A DNA stretch of 64,000 nt, from contig NZ_CP097149.1 in assembly GCF_023370075.1 (NCBI RefSeq), forward strand, positions 248,001 to 312,000, given 5' to 3'. A model generated the notes under the pieces. That model did not search any database and had not been told where the DNA came from. It saw nothing but the letters and a program-made list of their open reading frames with translations. This stretch comes from Deinococcus sp. QL22 (lineage in GTDB: Bacteria > Deinococcota > Deinococci > Deinococcales > Deinococcaceae). The position numbers were made by a program, and so were the translations under genes. Below are positions 38,563 through 46,671 of this stretch, piece after piece; within the stretch, counting starts at the first letter, position 1, and each line of letters begins with the position of its first letter.

Positions 38563-39840
38563 TTAGAAGAAGAACTTCAGGCCGGTCTTGATAGTGCCGC
38601 CAAAGCCACGTGCATCGTTTGCAGCGAGGCCTGTGCCGGCACCCTTGTTGCTGAGGTAGTAACGGGCATCGGCTTCGACGAACGCAGTGATGCTGTCGGT
38701 GACGCGGAAGTCCACACCGGCCAGAGCGTTGGCGTAGACGTCGCTGGCGCTGGTCGTAGCGCTTGCACGGGTGCGGCTGCTGGTGAGGCCCAGACCTGCG
38801 CCCACGTAAGGGGTGATGTTGCTGCCGTTATTCAGGCTGTAGGTGGCGTTGATGTCGGCGTTGAAGCCGTTCTTGCCGGGGACGTGCTCGGCGGACAGAC
38901 GCACACCGACGGGGCCGATGACGTTATTGGCACCGACCATCGCGCCGCCGGAGAGGCAGAAGTTCACGGCGCGGCCACTGGAGTTCAGCAGGTAGCAGGG
39001 GTCGGTGCCCTGGGTGTTCTGAGCGCCCAGGCTGACGCCAGCGTAAAGGTTGGTGCTGCGAACGGCGTCCACAACGGTGTCGGTGTTGCCGATAACCACG
39101 GTGGTAGGAGGAGGCGTGACAGGGGTGGTGGTCACGGTGCCGGTGCTGGTGTCGCCCGTCGTGGTGGTGGTTGCACGCACTTCGAGGGCGGCGATACGGG
39201 CGGCCAAAGCGGCGGTATCAGCAGCGGCTCCGGCGGGGCCAGCAGGGCCGGTTGCGCCGGCAGGGCCAGCAGGAATGTTACGGATAGCGGCTTCCAGCGC
39301 GTCGATGCGTGCGGTCAGCGCGGTGGTGTCTGCACCAGCAGCGTTGGCGGCGGGCGTACCCAGTGCCTCAATGCGGCCTTCCAGCGCTGTAATGCGGGCC
39401 TGCTGCTCGGTGGTCAGCGCTTCCAGGTCGGTCACGCGGGTGCTGATGGCGGCCAGTTCGGTGCTGACTTCCTGCATACCAGCCGTGATGGTGGCGAGGT
39501 CGGTAGCGCTGAGGCTGCTGTTGCTGAGCTGGCCGCTTTGCAGGAGGCGGTAGAACACGAGGGCTGCCTGGTAGCGGGTCAAGCTCTCGTTGCCGCGGAA
39601 GGTGCCGTCAGGGAAGCCCTGAATCAGGCCGCGCTGCACGATCAGGTCAACGGCGTCTTTGGCCCAGTGGCCTGCGGGAACGTCGGTGAACTGCACAACC
39701 TGTGCGGCTGCCGTAGCAGGAGCAGCAGTCGTTGCAGGTGCAGCAGGTGCAGCAGTTGCGGGTGCGGCGGTATCGGTTTGGGCGCTGGCCATGCCGAGGC
39801 CGAGAGCGAGAAGTGAAGACAAAATAAAGGTGTTACGCAT
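38563..39840 (-). CDS. SLH-domain outer-membrane protein with coiled coil and C-terminal barrel
   Basis: The 425-residue envelope protein has a signal peptide (1-20), an Ala/Thr/Pro tract (22-45), one SLH domain (about 48-102: FTDVPAGHWAKDAVDLI and GFPDGTFRGNESLTR), coiled-coil segments (about 124-188 and 207-222) separated by a collagen-like GPAGATGPAGPAG hinge (192-204), and a beta-barrel-like C-terminal half ending KTGLKFFF with the terminal Phe typical of outer-membrane proteins. Deinococcus SlpA-like proteins tie the outer membrane to peptidoglycan through SLH. A strong Shine-Dalgarno (AAGGAG) fixes ATG 39840. It is probably highly expressed. Confidence 0.9.
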   Translation of the reverse strand: MRNTFILSSLLALGLGMASAQTDTAAPATAAPAAPATTAAPATAAAQVVQFTDVPAGHWAKDAVDLIVQRGLIQGFPDGTFRGNESLTRYQAALVFYRLLQSGQLSNSSLSATDLATITAGMQEVSTELAAISTRVTDLEALTTEQQARITALEGRIEALGTPAANAAGADTTALTARIDALEAAIRNIPAGPAGATGPAGPAGAAADTAALAARIAALEVRATTTTTGDTSTGTVTTTPVTPPPTTVVIGNTDTVVDAVRSTNLYAGVSLGAQNTQGTDPCYLLNSSGRAVNFCLSGGAMVGANNVIGPVGVRLSAEHVPGKNGFNADINATYSLNNGSNITPYVGAGLGLTSSRTRASATTSASDVYANALAGVDFRVTDSITAFVEADARYYLSNKGAGTGLAANDARGFGGTIKTGLKFFF

Positions 39841-39977
39841 GGTGGTTCTCCTTGAATGGGGACTGAGGACGAAAGAAAAATGATGCATAGGAACGCAGAG
39901 CGCCTCCCTGCCTGTGCATACCGTAGGCACTTGGCGTGAGTGGCCTATGAACAATCAGACTGTTCTCTGCGCTGCAA

Positions 39978-40006
39978 TTTATAGAATTTTTCCCAACTGA
40001 CTGAAA
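39978..40006 (-). promoter_or_regulatory. Candidate promoter of the SLH protein gene
   Basis: On the minus strand TTTCAG (40006-40001), a 17-base spacer and TATAAA (39983-39978), leaving a leader of about 130 bases before ATG 39840. Confidence 0.55.
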
Positions 40007-40246
40007 GTTCATGAAAATAAGAGCAGCATGATAAATAGCCCCTACGACATGAGAGCTAGTTTTGTTTTGACAGCGGCATCTTTAACGGTTCAGATGAGAA
40101 ACCTGTCAGAGTGTTCAGGCTTCGGCTTCATGAGGGTACTCTCATGTACACGGCACTTAGTCCTCGTTCATGATCAAGAAAAGTCAGTTTGGCAGAGCTG
40201 AAAGCCCGGTAGGCCACCTGACCGAGCCAGATGAGCGCCCGCTCTC

Positions 40247-40252
40247 TATACT
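40247..40252 (+). promoter_or_regulatory. Leaderless-type -10 box for deoD
   Basis: TATACT, 7 bases before ATG 40260. Confidence 0.65.
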
Positions 40253-40259
40253 TTCAGCC

Positions 40260-40988
40260 ATGAGCCAGATTCATGTTCGTGCCCAACCGGGCGACGTGGC
40301 CGACTACGTGCTGCTGCCCGGCGATCCCAACCGCGCCCGCCACATCGCGTCCAACTATCTGGAGGGCGTGAATGAGTACACCAGTCACCGCCAACTGCTG
40401 GGCTTTACGGGCACCTATAAAGGCGTGCGCGTCAGCGTTCAGACGACCGGGATGGGCTGCCCGAGCGCCGCCATCGTGACCGAAGAATTGGCGAGACTGG
40501 GAGCCAAAACCCTGATCCGGGTGGGTACCCTGGGCGGCGCGACCCCCAAGGTAGCCCCCGGCGATCTGGTGATTGCCACCGCCGCCGTACCCAACGACGG
40601 CACCACGCGCCAACTGTTGGGCGGCGCACCGTACGCCCCCGCCGCCAGCTTCGAGGTTGTAGAGGCCGCCGCACACGCGGCCCGTGCCCTGAACGCCCCG
40701 CACCACCTTGGCCTCGTGATGACCGAGGACGCCTTTTACGCCAGCACACCCGACCATGCCCGCCTGTGGGCGTCTCGCGGGGTACTGGGCTTCGAGATGG
40801 AAGCCAGCGCGATCTTTTTGGTGGCCGCCCTGCACGGGCTGCGTGCCACCTGCCTGACCGCGTGTAGCAACGATATTGGTGATCCCCAACTGGTGCCCGA
40901 TGACGTGCTCGCTGCCGGAGTAGACCGAATGGTGCAGGTGGCGTTAGAAGCTGTGGTGCGTTTGGCAGGAGCCGAAGGGCAAGCCTGA
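40260..40988 (+). CDS. deoD: Purine-nucleoside phosphorylase (DeoD type)
   Basis: DeoD splits purine nucleosides with phosphate into base and ribose 1-phosphate, feeding salvage by PRTases such as the two genes nearby. The 242-residue hexameric-type enzyme has DYVLLPGDPNRARHIA, QTTGMGCPSAAIVTEEL, RVGTLGG and the FEMEASAIFLVA motif with the catalytic Asp in ACSNDIGD. ATG 40260 is chosen over an upstream start because of the TATACT box 7 bases before it. Confidence 0.93.
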   Translation: MSQIHVRAQPGDVADYVLLPGDPNRARHIASNYLEGVNEYTSHRQLLGFTGTYKGVRVSVQTTGMGCPSAAIVTEELARLGAKTLIRVGTLGGATPKVAPGDLVIATAAVPNDGTTRQLLGGAPYAPAASFEVVEAAAHAARALNAPHHLGLVMTEDAFYASTPDHARLWASRGVLGFEMEASAIFLVAALHGLRATCLTACSNDIGDPQLVPDDVLAAGVDRMVQVALEAVVRLAGAEGQA

Positions 40989-41066
40989 CGGGGAGGGGAC
41001 TGGAGGGGGTCGCCTCCCGAGCCCCCTAACGTGCGCCAACTCTCTGCGCCCCACGCCCAGACCCCG

Positions 41067-41072
41067 TAGACT
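41067..41072 (+). promoter_or_regulatory. Leaderless-type -10 box for rlmN
   Basis: TAGACT, 6 bases before ATG 41079. Confidence 0.55.
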
Positions 41073-41078
41073 GGCCGG

Positions 41079-42119
41079 ATGCGTTTACTGCTTGACCTCC
41101 ACCCCGATTCTTACCCCCTCGAAGGCTTCCGAAAACGGCAGCTCTTGGAGTGGGTGTTCGTTCAGGGCGCGGGCAGCTTTGAAGCCATGACCAACTTGCC
41201 CGCCGAACTGCGTGCCCAATTGGCTCAGGAATACGCGCTGAATCCGTTTCGGGAAATAGAGACGGTTCGCAGCACCGACGGCTCGGTGAAGTACCTGTTC
41301 ACGCTGCACGACGGGCGGCAGATGGAAGCGGTGTATATGCCCTACCTGGATCGCCGCACCATCTGCGTATCTACGATGGTGGGCTGCCCCGCCAAATGCG
41401 CCTTTTGTGCCACGGGCGCAATGGGCTTTGGCCGCAACCTGACCCCCGGTGAGATCGTGGGGCAGGTTCTGGCGGTGGCAGGCGGCGAGGGCATCGCGCC
41501 CCGCGAACTGCGAAATCTGGTGTTCATGGGGATGGGCGAGCCGCTCCTGAATTACGACCACACCATGCTGGCCGCCCGGATTTTGCTGCACCCGCAGGCC
41601 CTCGGCATGAGCAAACGCCGCGTGACCCTCAGCACGGTGGGCCTGCCCAAAGGCATTCGCCGCCTCGCCGCCGAAGACGATCTGGGCATCAAACTTGCCA
41701 TCAGCCTGCACGCGCCCGACGAGGAAACCCGCCAGCGCATCATTCCCACCGGGCACCGCAACTCTATTGTGGAAATCATGGCAGCGGCGCGGGAATATCA
41801 GGCCACTACCGGACGGCGCGTGACCTTCGAATATTCCATGCTGCGCGGCGTGAACGACCAGTTGTGGCAGGCCCGCGAACTGGCCGGACTGCTGCGCGGC
41901 CTGGTCAGCCATGTGAACCTGATTCCCATGAACCCCTGGGACGGATCGGGCTTCGAGAGCAGCACCGAAGAAGAGATTCAGGCCTTCTATGACGAATTGG
42001 AAGCGCGGGGCGTGGACGTGAGCGTGCGCCGTTCTCGCGGCAAAGATGCGGGCGCGGCCTGCGGGCAACTGGCCCTCAAACGCCCCGACGCCGTAACGGG
42101 GAGCGCAGCGAGCGCCTAA
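41079..42119 (+). CDS. rlmN: 23S rRNA/tRNA (adenine C2) methyltransferase RlmN
   Basis: RlmN is a radical-SAM enzyme that methylates A2503 of 23S rRNA and A37 of some tRNAs. The 346-residue product has the CxxxCxxC cluster motif CPAKCAFC (C103, C107, C110), the GMGEPL motif, and C-terminal cysteine CGQLA that forms the methyl-carrying intermediate, here in [10 protein letters not shown]. It is a single gene closed by a hairpin terminator. Confidence 0.95.
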   Translation: MRLLLDLHPDSYPLEGFRKRQLLEWVFVQGAGSFEAMTNLPAELRAQLAQEYALNPFREIETVRSTDGSVKYLFTLHDGRQMEAVYMPYLDRRTICVSTMVGCPAKCAFCATGAMGFGRNLTPGEIVGQVLAVAGGEGIAPRELRNLVFMGMGEPLLNYDHTMLAARILLHPQALGMSKRRVTLSTVGLPKGIRRLAAEDDLGIKLAISLHAPDEETRQRIIPTGHRNSIVEIMAAAREYQATTGRRVTFEYSMLRGVNDQLWQARELAGLLRGLVSHVNLIPMNPWDGSGFESSTEEEIQAFYDELEARGVDVSVRRSRGKDAGAACGQLALKRPDAVTGSAASA

Positions 42120-42148
42120 AACCGTCCTCAATTTCTTACCCTGCTGGG

Positions 42149-42173
42149 CCGCCCATCTTCATACACTGGGCGG
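42149..42173 (+). terminator. Terminator of rlmN
   Basis: CCGCCC (42149-42154) pairs with GGGCGG (42168-42173), followed by TCTTTAC. Confidence 0.65.
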
Positions 42174-42181
42174 TCTTTACG

Positions 42182-42263
42182 TGACTGGGGGAGGTTTCTC
42201 ACGTGGAGGCCTCCGCGCTGTGAGAAACCTAGCGCCTCTCCCACCCCTGTCCCCCCCCAGTCA
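42182..42263. repeat. Nested inverted-repeat element, 82 bp
   Basis: The outer arms are TGACTGGGGG (42182-42191) and CCCCCAGTCA (42254-42263). The inner arms are AGGTTTCTCAC (42192-42202) and GTGAGAAACCT (42220-42230). The loop contains the palindrome GGAGGCCTCC (42205-42214). All 21 left-arm bases pair; the right arm is split by a 23-base bulge. It may be a structured RNA, an attenuator before the operon at 42398, or a small mobile repeat. Confidence 0.6.
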
Positions 42264-42324
42264 TGAGACAATTTGATGCGCCCAGCGCAACTCAGCACAC
42301 TTGGCTCTTTCAAACACACTACCC

Positions 42325-42335
42325 TTGTGAAAGTA
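42325..42335 (+). promoter_or_regulatory. Possible Rex half-site before the envelope operon
   Basis: TTGTGAAAGTA matches the left half of the Rex consensus TTGTGAAnnnnTTCACAA; the right half is not conserved. ACCCTT/AAGGGT arms (42321-42326, 42335-42340) also form a small dyad. It lies about 60 bases before the operon that encodes Rex. Confidence 0.35.
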
Positions 42336-42397
42336 AGGGTTTGGAAAGAACCGGATGATTAGGCTCAATTCGTTTCCGACTCTCAGGAGGCTCTTAA

Positions 42398-44038
42398 GTG
42401 ACGCAATCCAATCGCCCGGCCTTAACATTGTTGCTGCTCGCCCTCACCTCGAGCGCGGCGGGGCAGACGCTGATCGAAACCACGACCAGCATCGGTATTC
42501 AGAACACTCTTCAGCAGGGCGCCAGCAACAACGTAGGTTCGTTGCTGCAGTCAGCCCGGACGGCGGCAGAAAACTTACAGCAATCGGGCCAAGCCGCCGC
42601 TGCCGCACTCGCAGCCTCCGGAGTACCCGCCGTACCCGCGCCCACGCCTTTTACCCCAGCCCAGACCACGCAGCTGACCTCAACTCAGGCGGCCCTCAAA
42701 GACGGGAAATACCCGCAGGCCCGCGCCGGATTCGAGGCACTGATCGCCCAGAACTATGCCCAGCCGGAGCCTCACTTTGGGTTGGGGCTGGCGCTGTTTG
42801 CCCTGGGAGACTTTAAGGGCGCGAATTTCGAGTTTACGCAGCTGAGTCTGCTGGCCCCTGACCGCTTTGAAGGCCCGTACAACCTCGGTGTCATTGCCAC
42901 CCGCGAGCGCCGCTACGACGACGCGCTCAGGCTGTACGGCAGTGCGGCGACACTGGCACGTGGCCGCGTGGCAATGACGGTGCAGCGGCAAGTGCTGGAC
43001 GCCCTCGCAGCCGAGCAGACCCGCGCCGCCGCCTATCCGGCGTTGGTCACGACCCTGACCGAAATTGCCACCCTGGCCCCCGATGACACTGGCGTGCAGT
43101 TCCGGCTGGTGCAGGCGCAAACGCTGGCTGGACAGGGTGCACAGGCCTTGCCCGGAGCCTACGCCCTGATGCAGCGCGAGCCTTCGCGGGCCGACATCGT
43201 GCTGCTGATTGCCGATATTTATGTGGCTCAGGGCTTGCCAGACCGCGCTCTTCGGGAACTGGACGCCGCCACCCCCCGCGTGACTGCCGGGGCTGCCCGC
43301 GCCAGCCTGCTGCTGCGCAAGGCCAATCTGCTGAGTGCAGGCGGCAATATTCGCGGCGCAGTGCTGGCCGCCCAGGCTGCCGCCGACGCCGATGGCCGGT
43401 CTGCTTCTACCTTTGCCAAATTGGGAGAATTCCGGGTGGCCCGCAACGACCGCCCCGGCGCACTCACGGCCTACCTGAACGCGGTCAAGCTGGCTCCCAA
43501 AAATGCCGCCTACCGCACCGACCTCGCCGCCGTGCGCCTGACCCTGGGCCAGAATGCTCAGGCGTTTGCCGACGCTGTGGCCGCCATCAGGCTGTTTCCC
43601 GAAGCCGCGACGTTGGCCCGCGCTCAGTATGTGCAGGGCATCGCCGCTTACCGTCAGGGCAAGTACCCGGAGGCCCGCGCCGCCCTGCGATCCAGCGCCC
43701 TAAGAGCCGCCAGTGCCGACACCTATTTCTGGCTGGGCCTCAGCCACTACGCCCTGAAGGACTACGCGGGCGCGGCCACCGCACTAGGCGAAAGCGTGAA
43801 GTTGGAACCCAGCGTGAATGCCCGCCAGAATCTGGCCTCCGCGCTGCTGGCCAGTGCCCGCTACCCGGAAGCCGAGGCGGTGCTGCGGGGCCTGGTCAGC
43901 GACAACCCCAAAAACGACGAGAGCTGGTACCTGCTGGGCGTGACCCAGCGTGCCCAGCGCCGCGAAAGTGAGGCGAGGCAGGCCCTGAAAACGGCGGCCA
44001 ACCTGGGCAACACCCGCGCTGCGGCGGCCCTGAAATGA
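42398..44038 (+). CDS. Exported TPR-repeat protein
   Basis: The 546-residue product has a signal peptide (LTLLLLALTSSAAGQ), a Gln/Ala-rich segment with predicted helix (about 50-85) and then a long run of TPR-like helix pairs from about 95 to the end (for example LKDGKYPQARAGFEALIAQ, LFALGDFKGANFEFTQLSL, YRQGKYPEARAALRSSALR). It probably acts as a periplasmic scaffold. The GTG start at 42398 is fixed by AGGAGG 7 bases upstream. It is the first gene of the operon, and its stop overlaps the next start (ATGA). Confidence 0.85.
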   Translation: MTQSNRPALTLLLLALTSSAAGQTLIETTTSIGIQNTLQQGASNNVGSLLQSARTAAENLQQSGQAAAAALAASGVPAVPAPTPFTPAQTTQLTSTQAALKDGKYPQARAGFEALIAQNYAQPEPHFGLGLALFALGDFKGANFEFTQLSLLAPDRFEGPYNLGVIATRERRYDDALRLYGSAATLARGRVAMTVQRQVLDALAAEQTRAAAYPALVTTLTEIATLAPDDTGVQFRLVQAQTLAGQGAQALPGAYALMQREPSRADIVLLIADIYVAQGLPDRALRELDAATPRVTAGAARASLLLRKANLLSAGGNIRGAVLAAQAAADADGRSASTFAKLGEFRVARNDRPGALTAYLNAVKLAPKNAAYRTDLAAVRLTLGQNAQAFADAVAAIRLFPEAATLARAQYVQGIAAYRQGKYPEARAALRSSALRAASADTYFWLGLSHYALKDYAGAATALGESVKLEPSVNARQNLASALLASARYPEAEAVLRGLVSDNPKNDESWYLLGVTQRAQRRESEARQALKTAANLGNTRAAAALK

Positions 44039-45282
44039 CTTCGCCGCAAACCAATGGCGGCAACAGTGGGGGCGGCAAACGTAGCGCCGCTCGCTGGCCC
44101 GATCTACTGATTGGGCTGCTGGTGCTGCTCTTGCTGGGCGGCTTTGGCGTATTGCTGTTCGGGCAACGTTCGGGCAATACAGCCAGTAACACAACCGACA
44201 CGACGCCTCCAGCGACCACGCCCGCCACCTCTCCTCCAGTCAGCGAAAGCGCCGAGATTCCGGCAGCGCCCGGTACCGCAACAATTACGCCCGCGAACCC
44301 TGACCCAGCGCCCGCAGAAGCTCAGGCAGAGATTCCTCCCGCCACCGAGCAGGCGACACAGCAACCCACGGAACAGGCCACCGAACAGGCCCAGACGCCC
44401 GCGCCCACTCCGGCAGTACCAGAAGCAGCCACGCCCGAAACGGCTCCGGCTCCAGCAACAACAGCTCCCACTGCAACAACCCCAGCCACTCCAGACCCGG
44501 CCACTCCGGGCGCAAGCGTGACCACGCCCACCACATCGCTGAATGACATTCCTACCATTGTGGCGGCTCCCGTGGAAGCTGCACCTGTAGAAGCCGCGCC
44601 CGCAGCCCAACCCAGCACGCCCGCAACCACCAATCCGGCAGCGACCCCCGTCTCCCCCACTGCCCGCACAGGCGGGGCCATTGCCACCAGCGAAACGCGC
44701 ACGCCTCTGCGCTCCGATTACCGCATCAGCCTTGGCACCTTCTCGTCGGAAACTGCCGCCAACAGCCGCACGGCGGGTGTCAGCGGCCTCGGCTACCGCG
44801 TGTATCCCATCGATCTCGGCTCCGAAGTGGTGGCCCAGATCGGCCCCTTCTCCGATGAAACCACGGCGCGGCGGGCATTGGCCGACGTGCAGCGGGCCTA
44901 CCCCGGCGCAATTCTGTATCCGCCCCGTAACCGCAGCCTGACGGGAGGCACGGTCAGCGGCACCCCGGCAACTCCGACCACGCCCAGCACAAGCACAGCC
45001 GCCGAAAGCGCCACACCCACTCCAGCGGCTCCGGTGGCAACGCCCACACCCCAGGCCGCCGCCCCCGCTGGCCCGGTGTACCTGCAGGTCGGCGCATTCG
45101 ACCGGGTAGAAGGCGCACAGAACCTCGTGGGCACGCTACGTGAACAGGGCTTCGCGCCCACCGTGAACGCCCCGGAAGGCCGCAAAGTGACCGTGTTGGT
45201 CGGCCCGTTCAGCGGCGACGCCCTGACCCGCGCCGAAGAACGCCTGACCAGCAGCGGCCTCGATTCTTTCCGGGTGCGCTGA
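44035..45282 (+). CDS. Membrane-anchored protein with two SPOR domains
   Basis: The 415-residue product has a short cytoplasmic N-terminus, one membrane helix (about 22-42: LLIGLLVLLLLGGFGVLLF), a long Pro/Ala/Thr-rich disordered linker (about 48-215) and two SPOR domains (about 223-300 and 346-415). SPOR domains bind denuded glycan strands at septa, so it probably works in cell division or wall maturation outside the membrane. A second Thr/Pro linker separates the domains. It is coupled to the TPR gene and sits 4 bases before rex. Confidence 0.86.
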   Translation: MTSPQTNGGNSGGGKRSAARWPDLLIGLLVLLLLGGFGVLLFGQRSGNTASNTTDTTPPATTPATSPPVSESAEIPAAPGTATITPANPDPAPAEAQAEIPPATEQATQQPTEQATEQAQTPAPTPAVPEAATPETAPAPATTAPTATTPATPDPATPGASVTTPTTSLNDIPTIVAAPVEAAPVEAAPAAQPSTPATTNPAATPVSPTARTGGAIATSETRTPLRSDYRISLGTFSSETAANSRTAGVSGLGYRVYPIDLGSEVVAQIGPFSDETTARRALADVQRAYPGAILYPPRNRSLTGGTVSGTPATPTTPSTSTAAESATPTPAAPVATPTPQAAAPAGPVYLQVGAFDRVEGAQNLVGTLREQGFAPTVNAPEGRKVTVLVGPFSGDALTRAEERLTSSGLDSFRVR

Positions 45283-45286
45283 AGGT

Positions 45287-45982
45287 ATGGCCGATATTCC
45301 CACCGCCGCCATCAGTCGCCTCGTGACTTACCTGCGAATTCTGGAGCAGCTGGAAACGCAGGATGTGAGCCGCACCAGCAGCAACGACCTGGCCGAACGC
45401 GCCCAAGTCAGTGCTTTTCAGGTTCGCAAAGACCTTGCCTATTTCGGTCGCTTCGGCACACGCGGCATGGGCTACACCGTGCCAATTCTGAAACGCGAAT
45501 TGGTGCGCGTGCTGGGCTTGAACCGCACGTGGAGTGTAGTGATTGTGGGCATGGGGCGACTCGGCCAAGCCATCGCCAATTATCCGGGGGCCAGCGACTA
45601 CCGGTTTCAGTACGTGGGCCTGTTTGATGTGAATCCGCAGATCGTGGGCCAGAACATCCGCGATTTGCGCGTGCAGCACACCGAACAGTTACGCGATTTC
45701 GTGAGTGCCACACCCGTAGACATGGGTTTCTTGGCCGTTCCGCCCGACCGCGCCCAGGACGCCGCCCAAGCACTCGTAGACGCGGGCGTGCGGGGCATTC
45801 TGAATTTTGCGCCAGTGGTCATTCAGCCGCGTACCACCGAACGCGGCGGCGTCAGCGAACCCGGCGACGAGTGGCGCAACGTCACCATTGAAAACGTCGA
45901 TTTCTTGGCGGGCATGAAGCGCCTCGCCTTTTACATCCTGAATCCCACCTTGAAAGCTGCCCTGACGGAGGACACCGAATGA
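45287..45982 (+). CDS. rex: Redox-sensing transcriptional repressor Rex
   Basis: Rex binds DNA when NADH is low and releases it when NADH is high, controlling fermentation and respiration genes. The 231-residue product has the N-terminal winged helix (ISRLVTYLRILEQLE, VSAFQVRKDLAYFGRFGTRG) and a Rossmann domain with VIVGMGRLGQAIANY, then LAFYILNP at the domain-swapped C-terminal helix. It is about 20 residues longer than usual because of a short tail and an insert near GGVSEPGDEW. It lies inside an operon of envelope genes, which is unusual. Confidence 0.94.
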   Translation: MADIPTAAISRLVTYLRILEQLETQDVSRTSSNDLAERAQVSAFQVRKDLAYFGRFGTRGMGYTVPILKRELVRVLGLNRTWSVVIVGMGRLGQAIANYPGASDYRFQYVGLFDVNPQIVGQNIRDLRVQHTEQLRDFVSATPVDMGFLAVPPDRAQDAAQALVDAGVRGILNFAPVVIQPRTTERGGVSEPGDEWRNVTIENVDFLAGMKRLAFYILNPTLKAALTEDTE

Positions 45983-46671
45983 CCCTAGGTATGAGCGCCC
46001 GTATGAAAGTCCGTATGAACAACCGATCTTTAGCAGGTTCCGCTCTCCTCGCCTTGCCCTTGCTGCTGGCCTCCTGCGGCAGCGTCACCGGTTCGCAGTT
46101 TTCTTCTCAGGCCAGCGTGTCCGGCGCACGCATCGAGGTCACGATTAAGCGCGTGTACGACAAGACCAGCAAGGAACTCAAGCGGATTGAAAGCCTCTTT
46201 GTGATGACCCAGCCGCAAGTCAGTTTTATGACGCAGGCGGGCAGCGTGGGCGGCAAAATCGTCAGCGCCCAGGTAACTGTCAACGATGAAAGTGGCAACC
46301 GGTACGCCGATACCAGCGGCCAATACGTGCAGAACTTTGGCGACCGCATCTGGCAGGGCTATGCCTGTAAAAGTGCGGCAGGCGTAGTGACTCCTGAGGT
46401 TGACCCTGACACCTGCACTTTTGTGAACAAGGTGGAATACACCCGGCAGCAAACCTTCCCCACTGGCACCAATGGGGGCACCATTCAACTCGTGACGCCG
46501 CGAATTGGCGAAACGGCAACGGACGACTGCATCAACGGCCCCTGCCCCGCCAACCTCTCTATGAACGTCACATTCAACATCGTGGACGATCTGGGCCGGA
46601 GTCAAACCCTGCCCGTCGTCAAAGCGCCTATTCCTGTTTTCCGTATCAGCGACACCGGAGTTGAAGAATGA
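45979..46671 (+). CDS. Predicted lipoprotein of unknown function
   Basis: The 230-residue product has a lipoprotein signal with lipobox LLASCG, placing it on a membrane outside the cytoplasm. The mature part is beta-rich, with cysteine pairs (GYACKSA, DTCTF; DDCINGPC) likely to form disulfides. No family is recognised. ATG 45979 overlaps the rex stop (ATGA); ATG 46015 would give a more standard signal peptide, so the true N-terminus is uncertain. Its stop overlaps the start of the giant Ig-like gene, suggesting that the two products work together. Confidence 0.75.
   Translation: MTLGMSARMKVRMNNRSLAGSALLALPLLLASCGSVTGSQFSSQASVSGARIEVTIKRVYDKTSKELKRIESLFVMTQPQVSFMTQAGSVGGKIVSAQVTVNDESGNRYADTSGQYVQNFGDRIWQGYACKSAAGVVTPEVDPDTCTFVNKVEYTRQQTFPTGTNGGTIQLVTPRIGETATDDCINGPCPANLSMNVTFNIVDDLGRSQTLPVVKAPIPVFRISDTGVEE

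Larger units (their letters stand above)
39841..40259. other. AT-rich divergent intergenic region
   Basis: No gene is visible in 419 bases. It holds the long leader (about 130 bases) and promoter of the SLH protein gene leftward, and the leaderless promoter of deoD at the right end. The middle (about 39970-40180) is far more AT-rich than its surroundings, typical of an UP-element or intrinsically curved DNA upstream of a strong promoter. Confidence 0.5.

Noticed and set aside
42205..42214. GGAGGCCTCC palindrome as an independent protein-binding or attachment site
   Set aside because: It lies in the loop of the larger nested hairpin and is explained as part of that structure.
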